This document shows positions 26,830 to 36,182 of a stretch of DNA of 45,034 bases, one piece after another (position 1 is the first letter of the stretch; every line of letters begins with the position of its first letter). The notes beneath the pieces were generated by a model. That model saw nothing but the letters and a program-made list of their open reading frames with translations, had not been told where the DNA came from and searched no databases. The position numbers and the translations under genes were made by a program. The stretch lies in assembly GCA_001874005.1 (NCBI GenBank), contig MNYJ01000123.1, positions 1 through 45,034 on the forward strand. The letters are read 5' to 3'. Source of the stretch: Desulfobacteraceae bacterium CG2_30_51_40. GTDB lineage: Bacteria > Desulfobacterota > DSM-4660 > Desulfatiglandales > Desulfatiglandaceae.

Positions 26830-29800
26830 TTATGGGAGAGGAACCCTTTCAGGGTCTTCATCAGGAGACAGCGGCCTGCCGTCTTCCATGCTCCGGACCG
26901 TCCTTGAAAGTTTTTTCAATATCCGGCGGGGAGTAAGAATGAGTCTGTGGAGTATTCCAACAGCGCCTGAGCCGAGGTTTTTGAAAGGCACATAGCTGAC
27001 CGAAGGTTCCCTTAAATGCCCTTCCACGTGGAAATAATATAGTACCAGGGTTCTGTCGTTTCCTGTAAGTATATAGCCCAGAAGCGGTATGCGGCCTGCT
27101 ATCGAATCCAGCGTTCCGAAAGGCTGAACTACCATCTCAGCCTTTACCGTGCCGGTTGCAAGATCGAAAGAGCCGGTTGATGCAACATTTATCACAGGGC
27201 TCTGCATGATGAGGTCTTCTGTTGAAATAATGCCGTTATCTATCATGAAGGCGCCCTGGATCCCATCAAAATAGAGTCCCTCTCGCGATAGATCCGGAGG
27301 GGGCCTTGAGAATATATTTTCAATACTCAAGAACCTGAGGATACTAAGCAAAACATGGGATTTTCTGATGGTCCCTTTACCTATCTCCAGATCCACTTCC
27401 CCACTCAGGTGACAGAGAAGATCATCAGTGCCGTCTCCGTGAGTGGCAAAATCGGCTGAGAGACTAAGAGGCCCTTCCATGTGATCAGGCTCAAAGCCTG
27501 CCATGGAAAGAACGCCTCCGGCGGGCTTGCCGTCTGCCTTGAGTGTTCCCGAAATGGATATCCGCGGGGACTTTTTGCCTCTAAATGCCGCCTGCAGATC
27601 TATTTCGAGGGAACCTGCCGGGCCTGAAAGCCCTGTGATGTTTATCATGCCTTCACTTACAGAGGCATTGCCGGCAAGCGGACCGAAGAAGACATCCCGC
27701 CATAGACCTCTCAGTGCCGCTACCTTGATTTCAATGTCCATATCTTCGGGCAGATCATGGGCGCGATCGGGATCAAGGGTTTCTTTGGCAAACAAGCTTG
27801 TGAAATCCGACATATCAAGGAAACCGTCAAGGAGAGTGATCCCACACTTGATGCCTTTGTAACGGCTTATATCGCCCTTTATACTGAAGTTGCTTTTTCC
27901 TGTTCTAAAGGCTGCGTAATCAATCTTCATACCCTCTTCTGAAAACCTCACGATAAAACCCCCGTCCTCAATCGGGATGGGAAGAATTCCTGAGGGGATA
28001 GATATAAGCGAGCCTTCAGCTCGGCCGACTGCCTCTTTAATGATCGGGCTTATTGGGCTGCCGGATGCGTTCTCCATGCGAAAAATATTCAAAAGCCCCG
28101 CGGGGAGGGGCGCTTTAATATCAAAGGCAAAGAGACCTGATGGTTTACGGCCGTCTTCCCCCAGGGCAAACCCTATATCGCCCAAAAAAAACCTCTCGCT
28201 TTTCAGAAGGATGATATCGGCACCGGGGTATTTTAACCCTGGCTCTGTCCGGATTTTGAGCACGGATGACCCCAGCATGAAATCGGCTGATTCGATAAGA
28301 AGGCCTTTTTCCTGTTCGATTTTAAAGGCAAAATCAAGGCGGTCCTCTTTTCCCTTTGATGCCAATACAATATCAGGGAATCGGGCGGAAAGGCCTTCCA
28401 GATTAAGGCTTCCTTTGCAGGAAACCGCCGGGCCGTTTATAGAAAGATTGATGGATGCAGGGAGTCTTTTCTCAGCCTTAATGGGGAGTGTTGCGTTTTG
28501 GGATAACCTCTTTAATGCCTCCTCGGGCGATATATCTAAACTCACAGTCGCCTTTACAACTGTGTTCATTCCCCATCCGCTATAAGATCCCGAGGCATCA
28601 ATAATGGAATCCGCTGATAATGCTGAAAGGGAAAACCTCCATGTGTCATTTTTCTGCATCAACGCTGATGCCCTCCGGATGTTGACCTCAAACGGAAATT
28701 TGGGATGTTCTACCACACAGTTGTTGAGGAAAAGCTCAGCCTTTTCAATTGAAAAGTTTTTTCGGCCGGAGTCCATCCGGAGAGATAGACGCATATCCAG
28801 AGTGCCCCTGTCAGTGGAGAACCATGAAATAGCCTCCTTTGCCTCCTCAGGAAACCATTTTAAGCGCCTGAGGGAAGCCATATCCTTTGTTGAGGCCCCC
28901 AGATGACCTGAGAAGGCATATCGGTGAGTGCCGTAAACCTCTGCAAGATTCATCGAGCACTCGTCCACATAAGACTCTCCCCATGAGCCATTGAGACCGG
29001 ATATGTAAAGCTCTCCCTTTTCAAAGAGAAGTTCTCCCGAAATACCGCTCATGGCCGGAGAGGATTTGCCCTCAAACAATTCCAGATCACTCCAGGAAAG
29101 TTTCAAGAATAAGACGCCTGGGTTTTTCTCGATATTACGGAGCTTTTCAAGAGAACCATCCAGCAGGAGTTTTTCAAGCCTCACTGTGCCGTGGGAGACA
29201 AGGGGGAGTATTTCTTCCCCCACCATATCCGGATACAGAAAGGCCGGCACTACCTCCCTTGCCGAGACTACGGAAATAGGAGGGCTTGAAAGGATAAGCT
29301 TGAGGCTTACCGCCCTATTGCTTTCTATCCGGATATATCCTTCGCCTTCAACCCTTACACCGTTTGATCTCACTGAGAGGGAGGTAACTGAAAGCCCTTT
29401 ATCGTCAAGGAGAGCTGTGAAATTTGCCTCCACGCCGGCTACGTCAATTTGCTTATCTCCTTTGTCCAGATGGAGATAAAGTCTCCTTGCCCTTATGGAG
29501 CACTCAAAAGAAATGTCGCCTTCACCGGTTGTCTTCATCCTCAGTGAGGCTTCGGCGCCGTCCTGCTTGACTACCGAGAGGAGATCAGAGTTCAGGATAT
29601 CTTCCGGAAATCCCATAAGATCAATACTTGCCTCCAGCGACGGAAGCGCGTTTAAGGTAGTTTCTCTACTTAGAGTACCTGAGATATGGAAAAATGAACT
29701 CCTGTCCGGGTCTGATACAATCGCTCCCCCTAGTTTGATCTCGAGGATGTCACTATCATGGGCGTAAATGGCTCCTTTAATCATGCGGGCTTCAACCTGA

Positions 29801-30315
29801 AGGCCTTTGACTGCTACCGCGGCGTTTTCAAAGGTTAGTTCAGATAATGAGATAGGATAGTAATTAAACACCTGAGACAAGACGGCATACAGGTAACCAA
29901 GGAAATGGCCCCCGTGCTCTGGTTCCTGCCGGCTTTCTGCCGGGATTTCTATTCCGGCAATTTCATCATCCAATACTATCCTTGGGCCTATAAGTGTGAC
30001 TGAAGTAGGGATAAATCGGCCTGAAAAAAGACTTGATCCATCAAGCGAGAGGTATAACTCCGGGATGGACAGGCTGTTTCCATCCTTAGTCGCTATCAGC
30101 ACTTGCAGGACATGAAGGGACGGGCCTCTCCTGAGGCTCACAAAGATACTTTCAGCGCTTACTTCATATCCGGTTGATCGGGATATCTGCCTCAAAAAAT
30201 AGGCCTGAATGCCGGGCTGCCTTATGAGTATATTTGCCGTTATGAATAATGCCAGGAAAAGGGCCGCCGCCAGCATAAGCCATTTGACGGCGGCTCTTAT
30301 AAACTTATCCTTCAC
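26830..30315 (-). CDS. Large AsmA-like / YhdP-type envelope protein
   Basis: A 1161-residue protein with one N-terminal membrane helix (about 10-28, WLMLAAALFLALFITANIL) followed by a very long beta-rich body. The C-terminal region (FDLATGTVKAEMVVQPFGTL, then AGRIPLLGYILTG) fits the AsmA_2 domain seen in YhdP and relatives. Such proteins span the periplasm and are implicated in moving phospholipid to the outer membrane; that role is inferred from the family. It starts with GTG 30315, overlapping the TGA of the CDP-alcohol transferase gene, which fits a shared role in phospholipid handling. No frameshift is seen across 3.5 kb. Confidence 0.9.
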   Translation of the reverse strand: MKDKFIRAAVKWLMLAAALFLALFITANILIRQPGIQAYFLRQISRSTGYEVSAESIFVSLRRGPSLHVLQVLIATKDGNSLSIPELYLSLDGSSLFSGRFIPTSVTLIGPRIVLDDEIAGIEIPAESRQEPEHGGHFLGYLYAVLSQVFNYYPISLSELTFENAAVAVKGLQVEARMIKGAIYAHDSDILEIKLGGAIVSDPDRSSFFHISGTLSRETTLNALPSLEASIDLMGFPEDILNSDLLSVVKQDGAEASLRMKTTGEGDISFECSIRARRLYLHLDKGDKQIDVAGVEANFTALLDDKGLSVTSLSVRSNGVRVEGEGYIRIESNRAVSLKLILSSPPISVVSAREVVPAFLYPDMVGEEILPLVSHGTVRLEKLLLDGSLEKLRNIEKNPGVLFLKLSWSDLELFEGKSSPAMSGISGELLFEKGELYISGLNGSWGESYVDECSMNLAEVYGTHRYAFSGHLGASTKDMASLRRLKWFPEEAKEAISWFSTDRGTLDMRLSLRMDSGRKNFSIEKAELFLNNCVVEHPKFPFEVNIRRASALMQKNDTWRFSLSALSADSIIDASGSYSGWGMNTVVKATVSLDISPEEALKRLSQNATLPIKAEKRLPASINLSINGPAVSCKGSLNLEGLSARFPDIVLASKGKEDRLDFAFKIEQEKGLLIESADFMLGSSVLKIRTEPGLKYPGADIILLKSERFFLGDIGFALGEDGRKPSGLFAFDIKAPLPAGLLNIFRMENASGSPISPIIKEAVGRAEGSLISIPSGILPIPIEDGGFIVRFSEEGMKIDYAAFRTGKSNFSIKGDISRYKGIKCGITLLDGFLDMSDFTSLFAKETLDPDRAHDLPEDMDIEIKVAALRGLWRDVFFGPLAGNASVSEGMINITGLSGPAGSLEIDLQAAFRGKKSPRISISGTLKADGKPAGGVLSMAGFEPDHMEGPLSLSADFATHGDGTDDLLCHLSGEVDLEIGKGTIRKSHVLLSILRFLSIENIFSRPPPDLSREGLYFDGIQGAFMIDNGIISTEDLIMQSPVINVASTGSFDLATGTVKAEMVVQPFGTLDSIAGRIPLLGYILTGNDRTLVLYYFHVEGHLREPSVSYVPFKNLGSGAVGILHRLILTPRRILKKLSRTVRSMEDGRPLSPDEDPERVPLP

Positions 30316-30989
30316 TTTCTATAATCCCTCATTTTATCGGAAGGAAACGGCCCGTTTCTCATTGTCATCTCCTTCCTCGTGTGCCTGATTCTCTCAATGA
30401 CGGTCAGGTTTGTAAGCACCGCGAGCAAGTAGATAGTTATCTTTACTGATACTAAACCTATTGCCGGTACAGAGCCTAGGAGAGAGCCCACTATTAGAAG
30501 AACCATACGCTCCGGTCGCTGCATAAGGCCATTAGTGCATGATATCCCCAGGGCTTCTGCCCTCGCGCGGGTGTAGCTCACCATGAAGGAGCCCTCGATT
30601 GCAAGGATGATGAAGATAACTATTATCGGGCTTTGATTTAAGTAGGCTGATCTGCTCGAGAAAAACCAGGCAAGACCAAGAAAAACAAATACCTCTCCTA
30701 GCCTGTCCAGGGTGCTGTCCAGAAATGCCCCGAAGCCTGATGCCTTTCCGGCTCTTCTTGCGACAAGTCCATCCAGGGAATCACAGATGCCTGATGCGGT
30801 TACCAGAAAGGCCGCGGACAGGAACAAACCCAGTGAATAGGCCAGGCCCGCTACGGCGCTAAGCAGGAGCCCGGCAAAAGAGATCGTGTTGGGGTTAAGA
30901 CCGGCACCGGCAAGGAGCCTTACCAGGGGGGAGAGAGAAGCAGTAAATATCTGCTTTATTCTTCCTTCAAGAAGAGGCCCCGCGCTCAT
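30312..30989 (-). CDS. CDP-alcohol phosphatidyltransferase family protein
   Basis: An integral membrane enzyme of 225 residues with the full signature DGLVARRAGKASGFGAFLD plus STLD, that is DG-x2-AR-x8-G-x3-D-x3-D, at about residue 70. Several hydrophobic helices follow. The family transfers a phosphatidyl group from CDP-diacylglycerol to an alcohol such as glycerol phosphate or inositol phosphate; which alcohol cannot be told. ATG 30989 is preferred over TTG 30995 because GGAG is 6 bp upstream. It overlaps the gene before (about 23 bp) and the AsmA-like gene after (4 bp), so the three form one operon. Confidence 0.92.
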   Translation of the reverse strand: MSAGPLLEGRIKQIFTASLSPLVRLLAGAGLNPNTISFAGLLLSAVAGLAYSLGLFLSAAFLVTASGICDSLDGLVARRAGKASGFGAFLDSTLDRLGEVFVFLGLAWFFSSRSAYLNQSPIIVIFIILAIEGSFMVSYTRARAEALGISCTNGLMQRPERMVLLIVGSLLGSVPAIGLVSVKITIYLLAVLTNLTVIERIRHTRKEMTMRNGPFPSDKMRDYRK

Positions 30990-31395
30990 CTGCAACTCCA
31001 GTCCCTTGCCCTCCTGCCGGAATTCGGGCTTTCCTTAGTCTTTGCCCGACTTCCCCTGCAATAATCTCATAGAGAGGAAGATTCCACATAGGATTTGATG
31101 GAGACGTAGCCTTTGTTCTTCTCCCGATTTCCTCCTTGCACAATACCTTTAAGAGGGTGATATCTCTTGGGCCGTCCTGGGGGCTCTGAGTCCTCCCCCC
31201 CAGTCTATAGGCAAAGGTAAGCATCGCTATGGCGGCTATGCTGCCTGCATCTCTTTGGTAATCTCGTATCGTCACGTCAACTGCCGCCAGCCTTCCGAGG
31301 AGTTCGTCAGGTATATCCGCCAAAGTCGTGGTCTTGTCAAAAGAGGTCGTCATCCATTCAAACGCCCTCTTTCCAATTTCAGCAACTATGTCCAT
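30967..31395 (-). CDS. Unknown protein upstream of the CDP-alcohol transferase
   Basis: A 142-residue, mostly helical, soluble protein without recognised domain. Its N-terminal part has the stretch FEWMTTSFDKTTTLADIPDE; a similar W-x-F-TTLADI pattern occurs in the unknown protein at 35630-36154. The 3' end overlaps the next gene by 23 bp. The Shine-Dalgarno region before ATG 31395 is weak. It is tied by position to phospholipid genes, but the role is unknown. Confidence 0.65.
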   Translation of the reverse strand: MDIVAEIGKRAFEWMTTSFDKTTTLADIPDELLGRLAAVDVTIRDYQRDAGSIAAIAMLTFAYRLGGRTQSPQDGPRDITLLKVLCKEEIGRRTKATSPSNPMWNLPLYEIIAGEVGQRLRKARIPAGGQGTGVADERGASS

Positions 31396-31558
31396 AAGCT
31401 CTGATCCAAAACATCATTATATTTATTCCAAAACCTTAAGGCCTTGTGATCAACTTGTCAACGCGCCTCAATCGGCTGGATTGTTTCTTCTGATTGACCT
31501 CTCTTTCAATCTGACATATTATCACGAGAAATTCATCTTTAATACCAGAGGTGTCTTC

Positions 31559-32002
31559 ATGAGGTTAATCCGTATAGCTTTAATGGTTTTCTTTAGCTTT
31601 CTTTTTTTCAGTGCCGATCTACTTGCTGTTCAAGATCAGTCCAGGCCTCCCACCAAGGAGCCTGATACCTCTCAAAATGCTCCGAAAGATTTGGAGATAC
31701 CAAACCAAATAAGGGAATTGGCCCCCGTCTATCCCGGGTCGAAGGTGCTTAAGGTTACCAATAACCAAAATAACTGCAACGTCGTAATAGAATTCAGGGG
31801 ATCTCCAAGGGACGTTATTGACCATTACAGGAAGTTCCTTGAGGAAAAAGGGTGGAAGCTGAGGCATGAAAGAGTTGAAGGACAATCCCAACGTCTTGTT
31901 ATGTTCCTGAATGAGAGACAATTCGGGATCGGCTCATGGCCCAGGCCAGGCGGAGGGGGGACAGTGGCATATATCAGCCTTATAGACACAACTCCCAAGT
32001 GA
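31559..32002 (+). CDS. Small exported protein of unknown function
   Basis: A 147-residue protein with a signal peptide (MRLIRIALMVFFSFLFFSADLLA) followed by a Pro/Lys-rich linker and a compact domain of about 90 residues (PVYPGSKVLKVTNNQNNCNV, VIDHYRKFLEEKGWKL). The latter resembles small alpha/beta domains in which a DVIDHYRKFLEEKGW helix packs on a sheet. ATG 31559 with AGAGGTG 5 bp upstream is preferred; the frame opens earlier at 31328 inside the divergent gene. It converges with der. Confidence 0.8.
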   Translation: MRLIRIALMVFFSFLFFSADLLAVQDQSRPPTKEPDTSQNAPKDLEIPNQIRELAPVYPGSKVLKVTNNQNNCNVVIEFRGSPRDVIDHYRKFLEEKGWKLRHERVEGQSQRLVMFLNERQFGIGSWPRPGGGGTVAYISLIDTTPK

Positions 32003-32008
32003 TAAAAC

Positions 32009-33322
32009 TTACTTCCTTTTTTCCCGTGCCACGATCTTTATCGGCGAGTGGGGCAGTTTCAGTTGCTCTCTAAGCCTGTTTATCAGGTAGCGCTCATAGG
32101 AGGCCGTCATGAGGTCCGGCTTGTTTACGAAAAGCACAAAGGTCGGTGGCCTTATCCCTGCCTGGGTTGCATAAGAAATCTTAAGACTGCCTTTGCCTGA
32201 GTGTACAGGCGGATGCTGAGATACTATTTCCTCAACTGCCTTGTTGACCGAAGCGGTGCTGATCCTGGTTGAGATCTCGGAGTAAAGACTGCTTAGCAGA
32301 TAAAATATCTTTCTTACGCCTTTTCCTGTCATCGCGGAAAGAAATATGGAGGGAGCAAAGGAGACGAATCTGAGCTGAAAAGACAGGCTGTCCTTGAGTC
32401 TCTTTATCTGATCTTTTTTCCCGTCAATAAGGTCCGATTTATTCACAGCGACAATCACTCCCTTTCCATCGCTAGCGGCAAGGCTTGCTATTCGGGCATC
32501 CTGTTCACTTACCCCTTCCTCCGCGTCAATCACTATCACGGCAATGTCGCACCGCCCAATACTCTCAAGGGCCTTGGCCACGGAAAACTTTTCGATCTTA
32601 TCCTTTACCCTGCCCTTTTTCCTTATGCCCGCAGTGTCAATAAAGATGAATTCGGTTCCTTGTGACTTGATGGATATGTCAACGGAATCCCTTGTAGTCC
32701 CTGGAAGTTCGCTTACAATAAGCCTTTCATCTTCCAGAATGCGGTTGATGAGAGAAGATTTTCCGACATTAGGCTTTCCTATTATTGCCGCGGAAATTCT
32801 CCTCTCCTGAGGCTCAATGCCTTCCGCATCCGGCAGGGTCTTGGCAATTTCCTCTACAAGTGAGGTTATCCCGTAGCCGTGAAGGGCTGAGACCGGAAAG
32901 ACTTTTTCCATCCCGAGGCTGTAGAAATCCCACATGAGGTGCTCAAGCTCGGGGCCGTCAATCTTGTTGGCAGCGATGAATATATTCTTGTTCTTGATCC
33001 TGAGTCTCTCAGCAACATCTCTATCGGCCGGCAAAAGCCCTTCACGCGCATCCGTTACCAGTATAACTGCTGCGGCTTCATTTATAGCGGTGTCGGCCTG
33101 GTTGCTCATCTGCCTGAGAAGAGGGTCTTCGGATATGGAGTCAAGTCCGCCAGTGTCAACAAGGGTCAAATCCCTTCCTTCAAAGACGGCCCCGGCGTAG
33201 ATACGATCCCTTGTGATGCCCGGCTGGTCATCAACCAGGGCGGCCCTTGACCTGGTTAACTTGTTGAAGAGGGTGGACTTGCCGACGTTGGGTCTTCCTA
33301 CTATGGCAACGATGGGCGGCAT
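32009..33322 (-). CDS. der: GTPase Der (EngA)
   Basis: Ribosome-assembly GTPase with two tandem G domains, 437 residues. The first domain shows GRPNVGKST, DTGG and NKID; the second shows GKPNVGKSS, DTAG and NKSD; the C-terminal KH-like domain follows (about 345-437, PPTFVLFVNKPDLMTASYERYL). AAAGGAG lies 4 bp before ATG 33322. It is a single gene on the minus strand, converging with the small exported protein gene. No anomaly is seen. Confidence 0.98.
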   Translation of the reverse strand: MPPIVAIVGRPNVGKSTLFNKLTRSRAALVDDQPGITRDRIYAGAVFEGRDLTLVDTGGLDSISEDPLLRQMSNQADTAINEAAAVILVTDAREGLLPADRDVAERLRIKNKNIFIAANKIDGPELEHLMWDFYSLGMEKVFPVSALHGYGITSLVEEIAKTLPDAEGIEPQERRISAAIIGKPNVGKSSLINRILEDERLIVSELPGTTRDSVDISIKSQGTEFIFIDTAGIRKKGRVKDKIEKFSVAKALESIGRCDIAVIVIDAEEGVSEQDARIASLAASDGKGVIVAVNKSDLIDGKKDQIKRLKDSLSFQLRFVSFAPSIFLSAMTGKGVRKIFYLLSSLYSEISTRISTASVNKAVEEIVSQHPPVHSGKGSLKISYATQAGIRPPTFVLFVNKPDLMTASYERYLINRLREQLKLPHSPIKIVAREKRK

Positions 33323-33333
33323 GAAACTCCTTT

Positions 33334-33395
33334 ATATGAAAATGCCCCTTACCTTTATCCCTCCCCCTTGACGGGGTAGTGAGGAGTGGGGGTGG
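33334..33395 (-). repeat. REP-like GC-rich element, partial copy
   Basis: TATATGAAAATGCCCC and CCCTCCCCCTTGACGGGG match the minus-strand form of the family at 23373, with decay in the second arm. Confidence 0.6.
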
Positions 33396-33603
33396 CCAAA
33401 TGCAACCCGGGAATGAACGTCAGGGCAGAAATCTTTGTAAAGACATAATGCTGTTGACTGATCAGTCCGCAGGCTGCCGGGTATTCAGGACGGCACGGTT
33501 CCACAGCCTTAAATCACAACATCCTGAGCCAATAGCAAAACTATGACCACTCGTCATTCCGGCGAAGCCTGTCCCGGAACCCTATCCGGGAGCCGGAATC
33601 CAT

Positions 33604-33678
33604 AACGCATTGATTCAAGGATAGACTGGATTTCCCGATCAAGTCTGGGAATGACGAAACTGCGAATTTTTCAATTGC
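33604..33678 (+). repeat. Dispersed CATTCCGG-type repeat, inverted relative to 39490-39562
   Basis: About 75 bp (ACGCATTGATTCAAGGATAG and onward) recur in reverse complement at 39490-39562 with few differences. A further short relative begins near 23303. Confidence 0.75.
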
Positions 33679-33739
33679 CTCTCCTGCAATCTATCTACCC
33701 TAGTAGTTTGAAAGGGTCAAGTTCTATTCCTGAGCCGAC

Positions 33740-33768
33740 TTGACCTCTGACCGGCTCTGGATTACCAT
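33740..33768 (+). promoter_or_regulatory. Candidate promoter for pyrG
   Basis: TTGACC at 33740-33745, a 17-bp spacer, TACCAT at 33763-33768. If used, the leader of about 265 nt would include the whole MITE copy C. Confidence 0.35.
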
Positions 33769-33872
33769 TCAACTCAACCGGAAATTTTCGGAGGGAACCC
33801 GGCGTTGTGCCCCAAAAGGGCATGGAGGTTACTAGGGATATTTTCACGGTATATAGTAATCGAAACCTATCT

Positions 33873-34016
33873 AGTGTCCATCCGGAAATGAAATAGTTTC
33901 GTCGAGTTCAAGGCGGGCGATAATTTTAACCACAGGAATACATAGACGTATTTCGAGGATTAAAATTTGAGCCCAACGCCGAAATCGGTGAAAATAGCCA
34001 TTTACGGATGGACACT
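33873..34016. mobile_element. 144-bp MITE, copy C
   Basis: 18-bp terminal repeats with one mismatch (left GG, right TA state at position 12). ATCT flanks it on both sides (33869-33872 and 34017-34020). The right end lies 24 bp before the pyrG start codon. Confidence 0.9.
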
Positions 34017-34040
34017 ATCTATTTTGGGAGGTCTTCTTCC

Positions 34041-35642
34041 ATGGCCATGAAATACATAATAGTTACTGGCGGCGTGCTCTCGGGGCTGGGCAAGGGGATC
34101 GCAGCAGCCTCCATAGGACACCTTCTCTCATCAAGGCTCAGAATCATACCCATCAAGTGCGACGGGTATCTCAATGTCGATCCCGGCACCATGAATCCGT
34201 TTGAACATGGAGAGGTATTCGTCCTGGACGACGGGGGCGAGGTTGACATGGACTTCGGCCATTATGAGAGATTCCTGGGTGTAACCTGCAAGTCCAAGTG
34301 GAACCTCACGATGGGTAAGGTCTTCGACATGGTGAGGCAGAAGGAAAGGCATGGGGACTATCTCGGAAAGACAGTCCAGTATATCCCCCATGTAACGGAC
34401 GTAATCAAGAACCATGTCAAGCAGATAGGGGCGGAGGAAAAGGCCGATCTTGTCATTGTGGAGATCGGGGGGACGGTAGGCGACATAGAAAATGAGCTTT
34501 TTCTGGAGGCCATGAGGCAGTTAAAGGAGGATGTCGGAAGGGAGAATATCCTTTACATCCACCTTACCTATGTCCCCATACCTTACGGGGTAAACGAACA
34601 GAAGTCAAAACCGACCCAGCAGAGCGTAAATCTTCTGAAACAGCGGGGCATATTTCCCGACGTCATCATCGGGAGATGTTCCCAGTTCCTGACAAAGGAG
34701 ATAAAGACAAAGATATCGAGATTCTGCGATGTCAATCCCGATGCGGTAATCACAGGCCTGGATGTGGAAGATATCTATGAGATACCCATCATATTTGAGC
34801 AGGAGGGGCTCCCCGCCATCATCCATAAAAAGCTCAACATTTACAGCCCGCCTGATCTAAGCCGCTGGAAGGCCCTCGTGGATAATCTGCGGAATCCCGG
34901 CCGCGAGATAACCGCAGCCATGTGCGGGAAATACACCAAACTCGAGGACTCCTACGCATCCATCATAGAGTCCTTCAATCATTGTTCGGCCCACCTCGGG
35001 GTGAAGGTCAATCTGCGATGGGTTGAAACTACAGACCTTAAAGATACATCCTTCATGGATGAGGTTGACGGGATAATCGTGCCCGGGGGGTTCGGCTCAA
35101 GAGGAACAGAGGGAAAGATCGAGGTTATAAGACAGGCAAGGGAGAGAGACATCCCGTTTTTGGGGCTGTGCCTCGGGCTTCAACTGGCCGTGATCGAATT
35201 TGCCAGAAACGTGTGCAATTTTGAGGGCGCAAACTCAACTGAAATTGATCCTGAAACGCCCTATCCCGTCATAGACATCATGCCCGAGCAGAAACAGATA
35301 AGCGAAAAGGGCGGAACCATGAGACTGGGAGCATACCCGGCCGTTCTTAAGCCGGGCACTGTTGTAAGGGATCTCTATGGAGCAGAGGTTGTCTCAGAAA
35401 GACACAGGCACAGATATGAAGTAAATCCCGCCTTCCACGGAATCTTGACCGAGCATGGCCTCGTCTTTTCAGGGGCGTCCATGGACGGAAAGCTTGTTGA
35501 ATTCATTGAACTAAAAGACCTGAAGTTTTTTGCCGCCACGCAGGCCCACCCTGAGCTGAAGTCCAGAATGGAGAGGCCCTCTCCACTGTTTTACGGTTTC
35601 GTGAAGGCCTGTATGGGGAAAGAAGAGAAATGCCGAGGGTAA
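34041..35642 (+). CDS. pyrG: CTP synthase
   Basis: Converts UTP to CTP with glutamine as the amino donor. It has 533 residues from ATG 34041. The amidoligase domain opens MKYIIVTGGVLSGLGKGIAA; the glutamine amidotransferase domain shows GGFGSRG, the nucleophile loop FLGLCLGLQLAV and a C-terminal HRHRYEVN with the catalytic His and the following acid. GGGAGG at 34026-34031 is 9 bp before ATG 34041. The open frame reaches 34008, but that extension is only the end of a mobile element. The stop overlaps the next gene by 13 bp. Confidence 0.98.
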   Translation: MAMKYIIVTGGVLSGLGKGIAAASIGHLLSSRLRIIPIKCDGYLNVDPGTMNPFEHGEVFVLDDGGEVDMDFGHYERFLGVTCKSKWNLTMGKVFDMVRQKERHGDYLGKTVQYIPHVTDVIKNHVKQIGAEEKADLVIVEIGGTVGDIENELFLEAMRQLKEDVGRENILYIHLTYVPIPYGVNEQKSKPTQQSVNLLKQRGIFPDVIIGRCSQFLTKEIKTKISRFCDVNPDAVITGLDVEDIYEIPIIFEQEGLPAIIHKKLNIYSPPDLSRWKALVDNLRNPGREITAAMCGKYTKLEDSYASIIESFNHCSAHLGVKVNLRWVETTDLKDTSFMDEVDGIIVPGGFGSRGTEGKIEVIRQARERDIPFLGLCLGLQLAVIEFARNVCNFEGANSTEIDPETPYPVIDIMPEQKQISEKGGTMRLGAYPAVLKPGTVVRDLYGAEVVSERHRHRYEVNPAFHGILTEHGLVFSGASMDGKLVEFIELKDLKFFAATQAHPELKSRMERPSPLFYGFVKACMGKEEKCRG

Positions 35643-36154
35643 TTGGCATGGAGCAGGGAAGGCTCCTTATTCTCATAAAAAAGGGCTTTCGAAACTGGGT
35701 AAGCCGCTTTGGGGAGCACTTCGACGCCGGTACCACCCTGGCCGATATTTCCATCAAGACCCTTTCATTCCTCGCCCAGGCCCAGGAAAAGGAAACCTTC
35801 TACCTCTATGACCTGATTATGAGCCTCAATGAGTGGGGATCGGGCTTTGAATTTAACGAACTGGAGCCCGCGCGGAAGATGGCCGTAATAGATCAATATC
35901 TCTTTCTGTTAGACCAGATAAGGTTTGAGTGCATGAGGAGACTTGGATGGCTTGAAAGCTATCCAGGCCGGAACACGGCCCTTGTTGATATGATCGTTCA
36001 ATTTGAAAGCCTGGGGCCTAGACTTCAGGCCCAGTTGCCGGTCTTGAGCAAGGGGCATCCCAGATATAAGGAGTATCTTGCATTGAACACATTCGACAGG
36101 GAATCCTTTGTAAGAAAACTTATACCTGATCTGTTAAGAGAACTCAGAGTCTAG
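35630..36154 (+). CDS. Unknown protein after pyrG
   Basis: A 174-residue, helical, soluble protein that I do not recognise. The N-terminal third has GFRNWVSRFGEHFDAGTTLADI, similar in layout to the unknown protein at 30967-31395. The remainder is rich in long helices (ARKMAVIDQYLFLLDQIRFECMRRLGWLE). Start codons ATG 35630 and ATG 35648 are both possible, the second having GAGGG 8 bp upstream. It overlaps the pyrG end by 13 bp, indicating coupling. Confidence 0.7.
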   Translation: MPRVIGMEQGRLLILIKKGFRNWVSRFGEHFDAGTTLADISIKTLSFLAQAQEKETFYLYDLIMSLNEWGSGFEFNELEPARKMAVIDQYLFLLDQIRFECMRRLGWLESYPGRNTALVDMIVQFESLGPRLQAQLPVLSKGHPRYKEYLALNTFDRESFVRKLIPDLLRELRV

Positions 36155-36182
36155 TCGGGGCCTCTCGGCCAGTTGAGGATAT

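Larger units (their letters stand above)
33323..34040. other. Intergenic region between der and pyrG
   Basis: About 700 bp containing a partial REP-like element (33334-33395), a CATTCCGG-type repeat (33552-33678), a pyrG promoter candidate (33740-33768), a second REP arm near 33800-33830, and MITE copy C (33873-34016). No coding frame. Confidence 0.7.
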
